DNA from: Woeseiaceae bacterium
GTDB lineage: Bacteria; Pseudomonadota; Gammaproteobacteria; Steroidobacterales; Woeseiaceae
Length of the DNA stretch: 58,534 nucleotides
NCBI GenBank assembly: GCA_021773055.1
Contig: JAJFKV010000031.1
Coordinates: forward strand, 1-58,534
Direction: 5' to 3'
In this document: positions 44,955 through 56,956 of the stretch, piece after piece
Position numbering within the stretch: the first letter of the stretch is position 1
Layout: each line of letters begins with the position of its first letter
Program-made: the position numbers and the translations under genes
The notes under the pieces: generated by a model
Databases searched by the model: none
What the model was told of the DNA's origin: nothing
The model's input: only the letters and a program-made list of their open reading frames with translations

Positions 44955-47900
44955 CTATGATTGCCCGCTGTCCGGTTGGGGCCGATAGGTCAACCAGTTT
45001 CCAAAGCGGCGCATACGGCTGAAGAAGTCGATTTGTAACAGGTACAAGGACGGAATCAGAAACAGAGTAATAACTGTCGCGAATATGATGCCGAAACTTA
45101 AGGAGATAGCCATAGGGATAACTGATTGGGCCTGCAAACTGCGCTCGAGCATAATCGGCATAAGGCCAACTGCTGTTGTCATCGATGTCAGAATGATCGC
45201 CCGGAATCGTTGCGTTCCAGATTCGATCACGGCCTGTCTTGCCGGCATACCGCCAACACGGGCTTTATTGACAAAATCGATCATAATCAAGCTGTCGTTA
45301 ACAACAACTCCTGCCAACGCAACAAGCCCGAAGAGTGAAAACATGCTTACAGACTTGCCCATTATGAGGTGGCCAATGACGGCACCGATCATGCCGAATG
45401 GAATAACCGACATGATGATCAAAGGCTGACTGTAGGAATGCAGTGGTATGGCGATCAACGCGTATATCAGGAACAGGGCAGCGACCGACGCAATCGTCAG
45501 ATTTCTCAAAAGATCAACTTGCTCCTGGCTGGCACCCTCGAGCCCGTAGCTCACTCCGGCATGGCTGGCCAGTAATTCCGGAATGTAATCCTCGCTAATC
45601 GTCTTGACAATCTCGGCCGACTGCACGATTTCAGAGTCAATATCCGCCGACACTGTTATTGTTCTTTCACGATTTAGTCGCGTGATGCTCGAATAGCCGT
45701 TGCCAAAAGACATGTCGGCAACAGCGGCAAACGGCACCTCATCGCCCTCCGGTGTACGTACGCGCATATTCTCGAGGTTCGCAATGGAGCGTCGCTCATC
45801 TTGCGGGTAACGAACCATGACCCGCAACTCATCCTTGCCTCTCTGAATGCGTTGCGCTTCCTCTCCATAAAATGCCTGTCGAACCTGCCGGCCCAATGAC
45901 GACATCGTCAGCCCAAGCGCCTCTGCTTCGGGCTTGATACTTAAGCGAATTTCCTCACCACCTGCGTCAGCCGTCGTCCGAATATCAAATACACCTTCAT
46001 ACTCGGCCAGTTTATCTTTGAGCTCGGCAGCCGCGTTCTCCAGATTATCCGGGTTCGCGCCGCTCAATCGAAAACTGAGAGCCGCACCACCACCAAAATT
46101 GTTGGCGTCATTAAAATCAAGCTCCCGGACTCCCGCGAATTCGCCCACGCGCTCTCGCCATCGATTACTGATCTCGTCACCGTTGAATGGGCGATCCTCA
46201 GACTGCGGCATTTCGACAAATATGACGGCAGCAGTATCGCCCCTCGTAAAGGCACCAATGTGTTGCACCATCGGCAACGTGTCCGGATTTTCTGCGATGT
46301 ACTCGGCGTTCATCTCCAGCAGCGTCTCTTCAAGTACCTCGAGTACCTTGTTGCGCTCGCTTGGGGGCGAACCAACTTGCATTTGCAGATTGACCTGAAT
46401 GAAGTCACCAGGTTGACTCGGGAATATTTCGAACTTGACGATGCCGCTCGCCAAACTACCGAAAGTCAAAATCAACATTGCGACAAAAATTGAAGCAGTG
46501 ACACCACGATTATCAACCGCACGCTCGACCCACGGGCGATACCAATTCTGGATAAGCGCTGTAAGGCCGTGCTGAATTCGCCGCTGGGTTTTAAGGAAAA
46601 AGCGTGGAATTCGTTCCCATGTACCAATTTGGCGCTGCGGGTTGAACAGGTCCGCTTCATCAATCGGTTCAATTTTCGCGTGCACTAAATGTGCCGGTAA
46701 TATCAATTTGGACTCAACCAGCGAGAACATCAGGCACAGAACAACCACTACCGAGATAGCCTCAAAAAACGGCCCGGCGATACCCCCTATGAAAAGTAAT
46801 GGCGCGAATGCAGCTATCGTGGTCAAAACGCCAAAAGTAGCGGGCACGGCAACCCGGTGTGCGCCTTCAATAACTTTGTCCAGCGTATGACCTTCGGCGC
46901 GTATTTTCGTGTATATGCTCTCACCGATGATGATCGCATCATCGACGACGATGCCGAGCACAATGATAAACCCGAACAGGCTCATCATATTGATAGTCAC
47001 AGGCCAGGGACCGTGGGGCATCAGCCACATCGCTCCCAGAAATGTGATCGGGATTCCAGCCACAACCCACATGGCAACTTTCATGCGCAGGAACAAGGAC
47101 AACACGATAAAGACGAGCAGTGCGCCCTGCCACATGTTGCTGCTCATCATCTGTAGACGGCCCTTCAGATAATGGGATCGATCGACCCAAATATCCATTC
47201 GAACACCGTCGGGTAAGCCCAGAGATTTGTCAGCGACATATTTCTGTACCGCAGCGGCCGTCGTTAGTTCGTTCTGTTCTCCGCTCGCCAGGACCCGCAG
47301 AGTCGCTGTTCGATTGCCGTCGAAATGCCCGAACCCATCCGTTTCAACGAAGCCATCGGTGATACTCGCAATGTCATTGAGAGTGAGGCGCGTGCCATCC
47401 GGGAACGTCCGCAATACCAGCGTCCCGAATTCGTTGCCCGTATAGACCTGCCCTTCCGTGCGCAGTAATATATCGCCAGCGACTGACTTGATAGTGCCAC
47501 CCGGCATATCAACAGACGAGTTCCTGACCGCCTGCGATATCTCGCCCATACTCAAACCGTATTGCCGCAGTACATGCTCCGATACTTCAATACTGATTTC
47601 GTACGGTCGATCGCCCAGAAATTCAACCGTTGAAACAGCGGGCAACTGCATCAGTTCATCTCGAACTTCCTGCGCGATCGATTTTCTGGAAAACTCATCC
47701 AACGCCCCATGTATTGCTACGAAAACGACGTGGATCGGGATTTCTTGCTTGTAGATGACAGGCTTTTCCGTAAGTGCCGGAAATGTCGAGATCGCGTCCA
47801 CACGCGTTTTTACTTCACTCAGCACATCCTGAACGTTTGTGCTGGAAGAGACCTCGGCGCTTACCGTCCCATTTCCTTCGCTGGCACGGCCGGTGATCTT

Positions 47901-48164
47901 GACGATACCCTTGACGTCCTGGATAGCCTCCTCAATCTTGACAACGACGCCCTCTTCAACCTCCTGGGGAGCGGCACCCAGGTACGCGACTCGCACCTGA
48001 ATGGTGTTGAGTTCAAAATCGGGAGTCGTCTGTTTTCGAATTGTGAAAACAGATATCAGACCGGCAACGATGATAAACAGCATCAACAGGTTTGCGGCAA
48101 CGTGGTTAGCTGCAAACCAGGCGATGACTCCTTGCTTGTCTGTGACCCCTGGTCTGTTCTTCAC
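44955..48164 (-). CDS. RND efflux transporter permease
   Basis: Inner-membrane proton-driven pump subunit of 1069 residues, in the normal HAE1/AcrB range. N-terminal helix with WFAANHVAANLLMLFIIVAGLISVFTIRKQ, periplasmic porter domains, and the membrane block GIVVDDAIIIGESIYTKIRAEG with the proton-relay Asp pair; the second half has GVVVNDSLIMIDFVNKARVGG. It starts as ATGA over the end of the adaptor gene, so the two are coupled. No outer-membrane factor gene is adjacent, so it must use a TolC elsewhere. Substrate is unknown. Confidence 0.94.
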   Translation of the reverse strand: MKNRPGVTDKQGVIAWFAANHVAANLLMLFIIVAGLISVFTIRKQTTPDFELNTIQVRVAYLGAAPQEVEEGVVVKIEEAIQDVKGIVKITGRASEGNGTVSAEVSSSTNVQDVLSEVKTRVDAISTFPALTEKPVIYKQEIPIHVVFVAIHGALDEFSRKSIAQEVRDELMQLPAVSTVEFLGDRPYEISIEVSEHVLRQYGLSMGEISQAVRNSSVDMPGGTIKSVAGDILLRTEGQVYTGNEFGTLVLRTFPDGTRLTLNDIASITDGFVETDGFGHFDGNRTATLRVLASGEQNELTTAAAVQKYVADKSLGLPDGVRMDIWVDRSHYLKGRLQMMSSNMWQGALLVFIVLSLFLRMKVAMWVVAGIPITFLGAMWLMPHGPWPVTINMMSLFGFIIVLGIVVDDAIIIGESIYTKIRAEGHTLDKVIEGAHRVAVPATFGVLTTIAAFAPLLFIGGIAGPFFEAISVVVVLCLMFSLVESKLILPAHLVHAKIEPIDEADLFNPQRQIGTWERIPRFFLKTQRRIQHGLTALIQNWYRPWVERAVDNRGVTASIFVAMLILTFGSLASGIVKFEIFPSQPGDFIQVNLQMQVGSPPSERNKVLEVLEETLLEMNAEYIAENPDTLPMVQHIGAFTRGDTAAVIFVEMPQSEDRPFNGDEISNRWRERVGEFAGVRELDFNDANNFGGGAALSFRLSGANPDNLENAAAELKDKLAEYEGVFDIRTTADAGGEEIRLSIKPEAEALGLTMSSLGRQVRQAFYGEEAQRIQRGKDELRVMVRYPQDERRSIANLENMRVRTPEGDEVPFAAVADMSFGNGYSSITRLNRERTITVSADIDSEIVQSAEIVKTISEDYIPELLASHAGVSYGLEGASQEQVDLLRNLTIASVAALFLIYALIAIPLHSYSQPLIIMSVIPFGMIGAVIGHLIMGKSVSMFSLFGLVALAGVVVNDSLIMIDFVNKARVGGMPARQAVIESGTQRFRAIILTSMTTAVGLMPIMLERSLQAQSVIPMAISLSFGIIFATVITLFLIPSLYLLQIDFFSRMRRFGNWLTYRPQPDSGQS

Positions 48165-49306
48165 TGCTCTGCAACCTCAGTCATGTCCGCAGGCTCGGCA
48201 ATGTCATCGGGCGTGCGTACTGACATCCCGTTGATCGGTGCCTCGAGCGCTGAAACGACAATACGTTCACCGGCTACCGCACCATCCCGCAGGTACGAAT
48301 GCTCGCTATCCGATCGGATGATATCGACGTCCCGTATCTCAATCTTGTTGTCCTCGTCGACGAACAAGAGTTGCCTGGAGCCGCGCACCGCAGAACGCGG
48401 GATCCGAATAGTGTTCAGAGCCGCGGTTCCCTCGATAATCGCACCGACAAAAGTGCCCATCGGAAGTACCTGGCCATCACCATGACGGTGGTACGGATCT
48501 GCAACCCGGGCAACGGCATAGGTCACGCGACTTTTCTCGTCAACTACACCCTCCGTTCGTACTATTTGCGCTTGCCATTCGACCGGTTGACCTTTTTGTA
48601 CTGCCGTTAGCCTGACAGCAGGGCCATCGGCGGTTCCTGACACAGTCGTGTCAATGGACGTTGGCAGGTCAACGAATGCCAGGTCCCGATCTGTCAGTGG
48701 CAATCTTATTTCGGCAAAGTCGGTTGAAAATACGACACCAATTCGAGTGCCGGCAGTCACGAACTGACCCAGCTCTGTTTCCTTTGCCCGCACAATGCCC
48801 TCGTATGGCAAGCGAACATAGGTACGCTCCAAATTGCGTTGTGCTCGAACAAGTTCCGCTCGTGCAGATGCCAGCGCGGCGACCGCAGAAGCGTATTCGG
48901 ATTCAGCGCGATACCCCTGGCTTCGAAGTTTCTTCGCCCCATCATGCTCGATTTGCCGCTGTGCTACGAGAGCTTCAGCCTGGTCAAATGCGACCGAGTA
49001 GTTCGTTGGGTCAATTCGCAGTAGCGTTTCGTTTTTGGCGAAAACGCCCCCGGCAACAAACTTCGGAGAAATACTGATGACGGTTCCCGCAACTTCCGCA
49101 CTAAGTACGGTTTCGGTGCGCGGTCGAACAGTTCCCTGACTCCGCACTTCGAAATTTGCAGTCATGTATTCGAGCGTCGCGGTAGTGACCAGGGGGTCGA
49201 TATCAACACGCTCTTTTTTCGGCGGCTGTTCGCGCAGGCTCATCATCGCCCCTGCTCCGGCGATCGCCAAAATAATTATTCCGCCAATAAGCCCGATGCG
49301 TTTCAC
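48161..49306 (-). CDS. RND efflux periplasmic adaptor (membrane fusion protein)
   Basis: A 381-residue adaptor. The signal/anchor is MKRIGLIGGIIILAIAGAGAMMSL. It has a split lipoyl domain (VRSQGTVRPRTETVLSAEVAGTV ... YVRLPYEGIVRAKETELGQFV) with an alpha-hairpin between (AFDQAEALVAQRQIEHDGAKKL), then beta-barrel and membrane-proximal domains. It forms an operon with the RND permease (4-bp overlap). Confidence 0.93.
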   Translation of the reverse strand: MKRIGLIGGIIILAIAGAGAMMSLREQPPKKERVDIDPLVTTATLEYMTANFEVRSQGTVRPRTETVLSAEVAGTVISISPKFVAGGVFAKNETLLRIDPTNYSVAFDQAEALVAQRQIEHDGAKKLRSQGYRAESEYASAVAALASARAELVRAQRNLERTYVRLPYEGIVRAKETELGQFVTAGTRIGVVFSTDFAEIRLPLTDRDLAFVDLPTSIDTTVSGTADGPAVRLTAVQKGQPVEWQAQIVRTEGVVDEKSRVTYAVARVADPYHRHGDGQVLPMGTFVGAIIEGTAALNTIRIPRSAVRGSRQLLFVDEDNKIEIRDVDIIRSDSEHSYLRDGAVAGERIVVSALEAPINGMSVRTPDDIAEPADMTEVAEQ

Positions 49307-49554
49307 ATGCTATCCCTTTATAGATCAACCCGGCAGTGTTGCCGCGCCGTGTATTTTGAACGTTTTTGAGTGTAATAACAGTCTTTTATTGGGCAGTCCG
49401 CATACCTCGTACCAGCGGAAATATCACTCCGTGTAGCCCGATAATTACCCAATTTTGTGACATAACTCCCTGAAATTCCCCATCAATCGACCCACACTGA
49501 GCATCCGGTAATGCCGTTTCCCTTTTCGGCTCCACTACAGCTGAACGGATACTT

Positions 49555-51687
<2,133 letters not shown>

Positions 51688-51700
51688 ATAAGCTCAGCAA

Positions 51701-53479
51701 CTAGGATCCTGATGTCAGTTTCGTGTTGACCCAGCGCAATACGATGTCTTCCAGCATCGCCAGGGGCACCGCGCCATTACCGAGCACCACATCGTGAAAT
51801 TCCCGCAGATCGAAGCGATCACCCAGATCGTGTTCCGCGATGCGGCGCAACTCCCATATCTTGAGTTCGCCTAACTTATACGCGAGAGCCTGGCCCGGCC
51901 ACGATATGTATCGGTCAACCTCTGCACGAATATTACCTTCTGACAGCGACGTGTTCTCGAAGAAAAAATCCATTGCCCGTTGGCGCGTCCAGCCTTGTGA
52001 ATGCAAGCCGGTATCTACTACTAGCCGGCAAGCGCGCCACATTTCGTAGCTAAGTCGACCGAAATGTTCGTAGGGCGTCTGGTAAATGCCCATTTCGACA
52101 CCGAGTTTTTCAGAGTACAAACCCCACCCTTCGCCGAATGCACTGAAATAGAGGTTGCGCCGAAAGGCCGGCACATCTTGCAGCTCGGATGAAAGCGCGT
52201 TCTGGTGGTGATGTCCTGGAACAGCCTCGTGCAACGTCAATGCCGGTAGCTCATACAATGGTCGTTGATCAAGGGCGTAGGTATTGATCCAGAACGCGCC
52301 GCCGTGTCGCGCTCCCGGAGGCGAACCATAATAAGCACCGGTCGTGTAATTGGGTGCGATCTCATCAGGAACCGGCACGATGCCATACGATTGCCGCGGT
52401 AATTTTCCGAAATAACCCGGCATCTTGTAGTCGACTCGCTTCGCAACGTAAGCAGCCTCTTTCAGGAGTTGCTCTTTTGTCGACGCGTAAAACTGCGGGT
52501 CCGTTCGCAGGAAATGTCCGAAGGCCGCGAAATCGCCGTCGAAATCGATCTCCTCGATAATGGCATCCATGTCCGCGCGAATACGCTCTACCTCACCGAG
52601 TCCGATCTGATGAATTTCCTTCGCTGTCGTGTCTGTTAACGTCGTATAGCGTTTGATATTAAACGCGTAGTAGCCCTTTCCCTCTGTAAGATCTTCGGCG
52701 CCAACGGTTTCACTGGCACGATATTCATCGCGCAAGAATGTGGCCAGACTGGCAAATGCAGGGAGTACCTGTTCACTAATGACGGCCCTGCCCTGTTCTC
52801 GCAAACGAGCCTGGTCGGCCGCCGATACGCGTTCATTCATTGCAACGAATGGCTCGAAGAAACTACTGTCTTCCGATGCGTCTTTAACCTGGGCTTCAAT
52901 GGTTGGCAAAACACCGTCGATTACGATCTGTGGTAATACAAAACCACTCGCCACGCCCGCGCGCATGTTGTCGATATTCTCATTGAAGTAACGCGGTACA
53001 TCTGACATCCGGGCGATATAGTCCTCGTAGTCCTTAACATTCGCCATCGCAACGCCGTTGCTTGCTGTCAAGGCGTTCATGAAAAACCCGGAAAAAGTAT
53101 TGAACGGAATTCTTGAGAGATTTAGTTCGTAATAGCCGATCGAATCCTCAAGAACCCATCGGAACAGATCGAGGTTGATACGGCCGGAAATACTGAGTGA
53201 CGCGATGTCGATATCCTGCGTCCGGCGCAAGAACGCATTCTCGGCCGCCAATCGACGAACATGATCCGCATGCGAAGTTGAAGGCATACGATCATTGAAG
53301 TCGTTAACGCCAACCGCTGTTGCCTGAGTCGGATCCTCGCGGAGCGAATATTGCCAATGCTCGGCGATTATCGTATCGAGTTGGTGCTCCGCTGCGGACG
53401 TTTCCGCAACCGAAATGTTGCTCACCAGAATGAGAGCAATACCAAAGAAGACCGACCACATCCGATTGAAATTCGACAT
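51701..53479 (-). CDS. DUF885 family secreted hydrolase (second copy)
   Basis: A 592-residue exported protein with a signal peptide ending SNISVAETSA. The putative metal site is LHEAVPGHHHQ (HExxPGH), and FGEGWGLYSEKLG is the conserved follow-up block. It differs clearly from the copy at 24.0-25.8 kb, so this is not a recent duplicate. Six bp downstream of the M28 peptidase gene, so the two likely form an operon for peptide breakdown outside the cytoplasm. Confidence 0.89.
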   Translation of the reverse strand: MSNFNRMWSVFFGIALILVSNISVAETSAAEHQLDTIIAEHWQYSLREDPTQATAVGVNDFNDRMPSTSHADHVRRLAAENAFLRRTQDIDIASLSISGRINLDLFRWVLEDSIGYYELNLSRIPFNTFSGFFMNALTASNGVAMANVKDYEDYIARMSDVPRYFNENIDNMRAGVASGFVLPQIVIDGVLPTIEAQVKDASEDSSFFEPFVAMNERVSAADQARLREQGRAVISEQVLPAFASLATFLRDEYRASETVGAEDLTEGKGYYAFNIKRYTTLTDTTAKEIHQIGLGEVERIRADMDAIIEEIDFDGDFAAFGHFLRTDPQFYASTKEQLLKEAAYVAKRVDYKMPGYFGKLPRQSYGIVPVPDEIAPNYTTGAYYGSPPGARHGGAFWINTYALDQRPLYELPALTLHEAVPGHHHQNALSSELQDVPAFRRNLYFSAFGEGWGLYSEKLGVEMGIYQTPYEHFGRLSYEMWRACRLVVDTGLHSQGWTRQRAMDFFFENTSLSEGNIRAEVDRYISWPGQALAYKLGELKIWELRRIAEHDLGDRFDLREFHDVVLGNGAVPLAMLEDIVLRWVNTKLTSGS

Positions 53480-53485
53480 TCCGCC

Positions 53486-55198
53486 TTACTCAGATGGGTC
53501 TAACGATTCGAGGCGCGCAGCTTCGAACTCATCACCCACGTTCCAGGTCGGCATTTCGTCGGCGTTCGCGATCGCGAGTCCGGTCCAGTAGCCCAGCGTC
53601 GCATCGTCGACCATGCCGTCAAGATTCCAGCTCGGATCATACTCGTCCGAAGGCTGGTGATAGTTAACCTCGGTGTAATGGTTTTGCTGTTCCCTGCCCC
53701 ATTCGGGCGGACGGTCAACGAAGTCGGTACCGGTATCAAGATACATCGCCGGCACCCCGATCTTCGCAAAGCTGAACTGGTCTGAACGATAGAAATAGCC
53801 CTTATCTGAGAACTGGTCAGGCTTCACGACCCGCCCTTGCTCAGCCGCGATCATGGTCGCGATCTCATCGATAGACGACTTGCCAAGGCCGATGTAGGTC
53901 ACGTCGTGAGTATGGCCCCAAACATTGCCACCGTCGTAGTTGATGTTGGCCGCAATTTTTCCCGGCGCGAACGTTGGATTGGCCGCGTAATACTCAGAAC
54001 CCAGCAATCCCTGCTCTTCAGCACCGACCAGCGCAACGAGTACCGAACGCTTTGGTGCCACTGGCAGTGCCAAAATCGCTTTTGAAATCGCCATGACCTG
54101 GGCTACCCCAGTCGCGTTGTCGAAGGCGCCATTATAAATTGCGTCACCGTCTTCATTCGGCGTACCGATGCCAAGGTGGTCGTGGTGGGCTGTGAAGATA
54201 ACGACCTCATCTTTGAGTTCCGGATCACTTCCCGGAATCAGACCAAGCACGTTCCCGGATTGTACCCGTTCGATCTCAACATCCATGGCAACGGATGTCG
54301 TAATTCCCAACGGCACTGGTTTGAAATCACGGTTGTAGGCTTGCTCGCGTAATTCATCCAGGTCCATTCCAGCCATTGAGATCAACTCACGAGCTGTATC
54401 CTCGGTCACCCACGCTGAAATCTGACTGCGCGGCTCGTCACCAGCCGGTAACTCGAATTGCACACCGGTCCAGGACGTTTGCACAACCTGAAAGGGATAG
54501 CCTGCGGATGGACTTGTATGAATTATGATCGCACCCACCGCACCCTGCCGGGCTGCACTGAGATATTTATAGTCCCAACGTCCGTACCAGAGCCGCGTCT
54601 CACCGCCGAACAATTCAGGGTCCCAATCCGGGTCGTTGTTCATCATGACCAGGACTTTTCCCTCAAGATCAGCACCTTTATAGTCATCCCAGTCGTATTC
54701 TGGCGCCTGAATGCCATAACCGACAAACACCAGCTCGGCATCCGCAAATTCAGCACGTTCATTTTGCACGCCGCTGCCAACAATAAACTGATCCCATTGC
54801 TTCAAAGTCAATGTCTTGTCGTGACCGGAGAATAACCACTCGTCCGGCTGTGTGGCGTTCACGCCAACCAGATCAAAGGGTTGATCCCAACTACCGTCTT
54901 TAGCACCCGGCTCAAGACCCAGTTCGGCCAGGCGCCCGGCCAGGTACTTGCGTGTCTTATCGTCGCCTCGGCTGCCCGGGCCGCGGCCCTCGTAGCTGTC
55001 CTGCGATATCTCCTTGATGATCCCGCGCATGTACTCATCTTCTATTTGCAGCGACGCCTGTAATGCCGCCTGATTGCCACCATCAGTTTCAACAACCGAG
55101 GTCTCCGGCCCCGAAGTTGCCTCCTGTTTGCTACAAGCAAACTGCAGACTACTCAAGGCAATGATTAGAACTATAGATAGATGCTTCACTTGGATCAC
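53486..55198 (-). CDS. M28 family zinc aminopeptidase, lipoprotein
   Basis: A 570-residue exported peptidase. Lipoprotein signal MIQVKHLSIVLIIALSSLQFAC. A protease-associated (PA) domain lies at about 140-290 (DAELVFVGYGIQAPEYDWDDY, GKVLVMMNNDPDWD). The M28 core has the zinc ligands in FTAHHDHLG, NGAFDNATGVAQ and LVALVGAEEQGLLGSEYY, and the last His near NHYTEVNYHQPSDEYD. Followed 6 bp later by the DUF885 gene. Confidence 0.92.
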   Translation of the reverse strand: MIQVKHLSIVLIIALSSLQFACSKQEATSGPETSVVETDGGNQAALQASLQIEDEYMRGIIKEISQDSYEGRGPGSRGDDKTRKYLAGRLAELGLEPGAKDGSWDQPFDLVGVNATQPDEWLFSGHDKTLTLKQWDQFIVGSGVQNERAEFADAELVFVGYGIQAPEYDWDDYKGADLEGKVLVMMNNDPDWDPELFGGETRLWYGRWDYKYLSAARQGAVGAIIIHTSPSAGYPFQVVQTSWTGVQFELPAGDEPRSQISAWVTEDTARELISMAGMDLDELREQAYNRDFKPVPLGITTSVAMDVEIERVQSGNVLGLIPGSDPELKDEVVIFTAHHDHLGIGTPNEDGDAIYNGAFDNATGVAQVMAISKAILALPVAPKRSVLVALVGAEEQGLLGSEYYAANPTFAPGKIAANINYDGGNVWGHTHDVTYIGLGKSSIDEIATMIAAEQGRVVKPDQFSDKGYFYRSDQFSFAKIGVPAMYLDTGTDFVDRPPEWGREQQNHYTEVNYHQPSDEYDPSWNLDGMVDDATLGYWTGLAIANADEMPTWNVGDEFEAARLESLDPSE

Positions 55199-55240
55199 TC
55201 CGGCTGATTGAGGTGGTTTATCTGGAAAGAATTCCGCGCG

Positions 55241-55618
55241 TTAGCGACGGCGTACAACAAAAACTTCGAAACGACCGTCCGGCCCGATATACCAGGATGA
55301 AATCGTGCTGGTAATACTGACTATGACGGCGCCGAAAAGTGCGGACCAGAACCCGGACACTTGAAATTTATCCAGCATCGCGGCGACGAGGCCAAACATT
55401 GCGGCGTTTATTACGAATATGAACAGGCCCATCGTGACGATAGTAAGTGGCAACGTAAACAGGAACATCAATGGTCGAATGAAGGCATTGACCAGCCCCA
55501 GAAGAAGCGCCGCAAGCACGAAACTTCCCATTCCCTCGATCCACACACCGGGGATCAAGCGAGACGCCAAGAATAACCCCAGCATGGAAATAAGAGTACG
55601 AATGAAGATGCCTTGCAT
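55241..55618 (-). CDS. Phage holin family / YvlD-like membrane protein
   Basis: A 125-residue protein with four helices, a match to the YvlD/phage-holin-4 superfamily: MLGLFLASRLIPGVWIEGMGSFVLAALLLGLVNAFIRPL and FTLPLTIVTMGLFIFVINAAMFGLVA are its usual blocks. Despite the name it is a common chromosomal protein of unknown function. Not linked to the prophage-like element that starts 80 bp further on. Confidence 0.88.
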   Translation of the reverse strand: MQGIFIRTLISMLGLFLASRLIPGVWIEGMGSFVLAALLLGLVNAFIRPLMFLFTLPLTIVTMGLFIFVINAAMFGLVAAMLDKFQVSGFWSALFGAVIVSITSTISSWYIGPDGRFEVFVVRRR

Positions 55619-55695
55619 GTTGCCATTATGACATTAGTATCGACACATGGTATCGATCAGTTTGCTACTATCCTGCCCTCACGGCATCTCACGCC

Positions 55696-55772
55696 GCGCC
55701 CGTAGCTCAGTTGGATAGAGCGCACGGTTCCTAACCTTGAGGCCGCAGGTTCGAATCCTGCCGGGCGCGCCA
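55696..55772 (+). tRNA. tRNA-Arg (anticodon CCT)
   Basis: Complete 77-nt cloverleaf including encoded CCA. The acceptor arms GCGCCCG and CGGGCGC pair fully; the D arm is GCTC/GAGC; the anticodon loop TTCCTAA gives CCT (arginine AGG); the T arm is GCAGG-TTCGAAT-CCTGC. The anticodon stem CACGG/CCTTG has one mismatch, C29-T41. It is directly followed by an integrase gene and is probably the integration site of the element. Confidence 0.95.
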
Positions 55773-55810
55773 TCTAATCAAAAGGTTAGAAGACTTTCTC
55801 TGTTAACCCT

Positions 55811-56956
55811 TTATTTTATTTCCGACACTTTTCCGACAGTTCTCTCCTCTCGTTGGCGGATCAACATCAGATTCGGCGTTTCAGTCCTCCCACGACTCAC
55901 AATCGATTCGGATGCAGAGATCAGTTCGTTAAGCTCCACAGCTGAATAGTGAGTTGTGATGTCACCGTTGGCATGACCAAGCAACGCTTTACGAGTTTCC
56001 AATGGAATACCCGCGCTACGAAGTCGCCTGCCGAAGGTGTGTCGCAGATTGTGAACGCCTTTCAGGATACCGGGTTGGTCTGGTAGCCCTACTGCTATCC
56101 ATGCTCGCCTCCATGCGCTGGTTCGCAGCTTGCCAACTGGCCTGCCCCGATACGTAAAGACTCGCTCGGCATGTATGCCGCGCCGGGATTCAATCACCCG
56201 GCGCGCGACCGCGTTTAGTACCACAACGCGTTCCGTGCTCGTTTTCGTGATGGATGCTCCCAGTATGAACACTGAGGTCTCCATTTCGGGTAGGTGTACT
56301 TCCCAGTCCCAACGCAGTTGGCAGATTTCCTGTTCACGACAGCCGGTGTTCAGGCCAAACAATGCCGCATCTGCTAAGTGTCGGGGCAGTTCCTTAATCA
56401 AACGGTCCTGCTCTGACCACGATAGTGGATAGGCCTTGGCTTGTTTACCTTTAACTGACAGCCGACTGATTAGTGCCGGTGCCTGGGTGAGCCATGGGAT
56501 CCCATCCTTGTCACGCCAGACTCGTGCCGCCCGGTTCAGAACCGTCGATACGACAACCAAGACATTGTTGATGCTTTTTGGTGCCATGCCGCGCCCTTGC
56601 TCATGCTCGATGAACGGCCGGATAGTACCGTCGTGAACATGAGATATCGGCAGGTTGCCGATAAAGGGAAAGAGTTGATCGAGATTCATCGCGATGCCTT
56701 TAGCCGATGACTTGTGAGCAATTTCTTCGAGATACCGAAGACCGGCCTCCTCGAAGGTAAAGATCACAGCCTCGTGTCGTCGTGCTTCCTCCTCTAATTC
56801 CGCCAGACGGCGGATCAATATTTGCTCTGCCTGATTGCGAGAAGATGTTCCCGTGCTTTCTCGGAGCCATCCTCCCGGTGCAAAGCGGCAGCGCTTTTCA
56901 ATGTGCCAGGCATCGCCTTTTTGGCGAAGACCCGGCATTCGGTTACGTTTTGACAT
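55811..56956 (-). CDS. Tyrosine-type site-specific integrase
   Basis: A 381-residue phage-type integrase. N-terminal SAM-like arm (about 60-150; FTFEEAGLRYLEEIAHKSS), catalytic domain with NTGCREQEICQLRW (first Arg), HNLRHTFGRRLRSAG (HxxR) and LLGHANGDITTHYS (His, and the nucleophile Tyr). Start ATG 56956 is inside the upstream gene, a 142-bp overlap. Its 3' end is 38 bp from the tRNA, fitting a tRNA-targeting integrase. Confidence 0.93.
   Translation of the reverse strand: MSKRNRMPGLRQKGDAWHIEKRCRFAPGGWLRESTGTSSRNQAEQILIRRLAELEEEARRHEAVIFTFEEAGLRYLEEIAHKSSAKGIAMNLDQLFPFIGNLPISHVHDGTIRPFIEHEQGRGMAPKSINNVLVVVSTVLNRAARVWRDKDGIPWLTQAPALISRLSVKGKQAKAYPLSWSEQDRLIKELPRHLADAALFGLNTGCREQEICQLRWDWEVHLPEMETSVFILGASITKTSTERVVVLNAVARRVIESRRGIHAERVFTYRGRPVGKLRTSAWRRAWIAVGLPDQPGILKGVHNLRHTFGRRLRSAGIPLETRKALLGHANGDITTHYSAVELNELISASESIVSRGRTETPNLMLIRQREERTVGKVSEIK

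Noticed and set aside
55241..55618. Holin-like gene as part of a prophage with the integrase
   Set aside because: It lies on the other side of the tRNA, outside the element, and belongs to a common chromosomal YvlD-like family.
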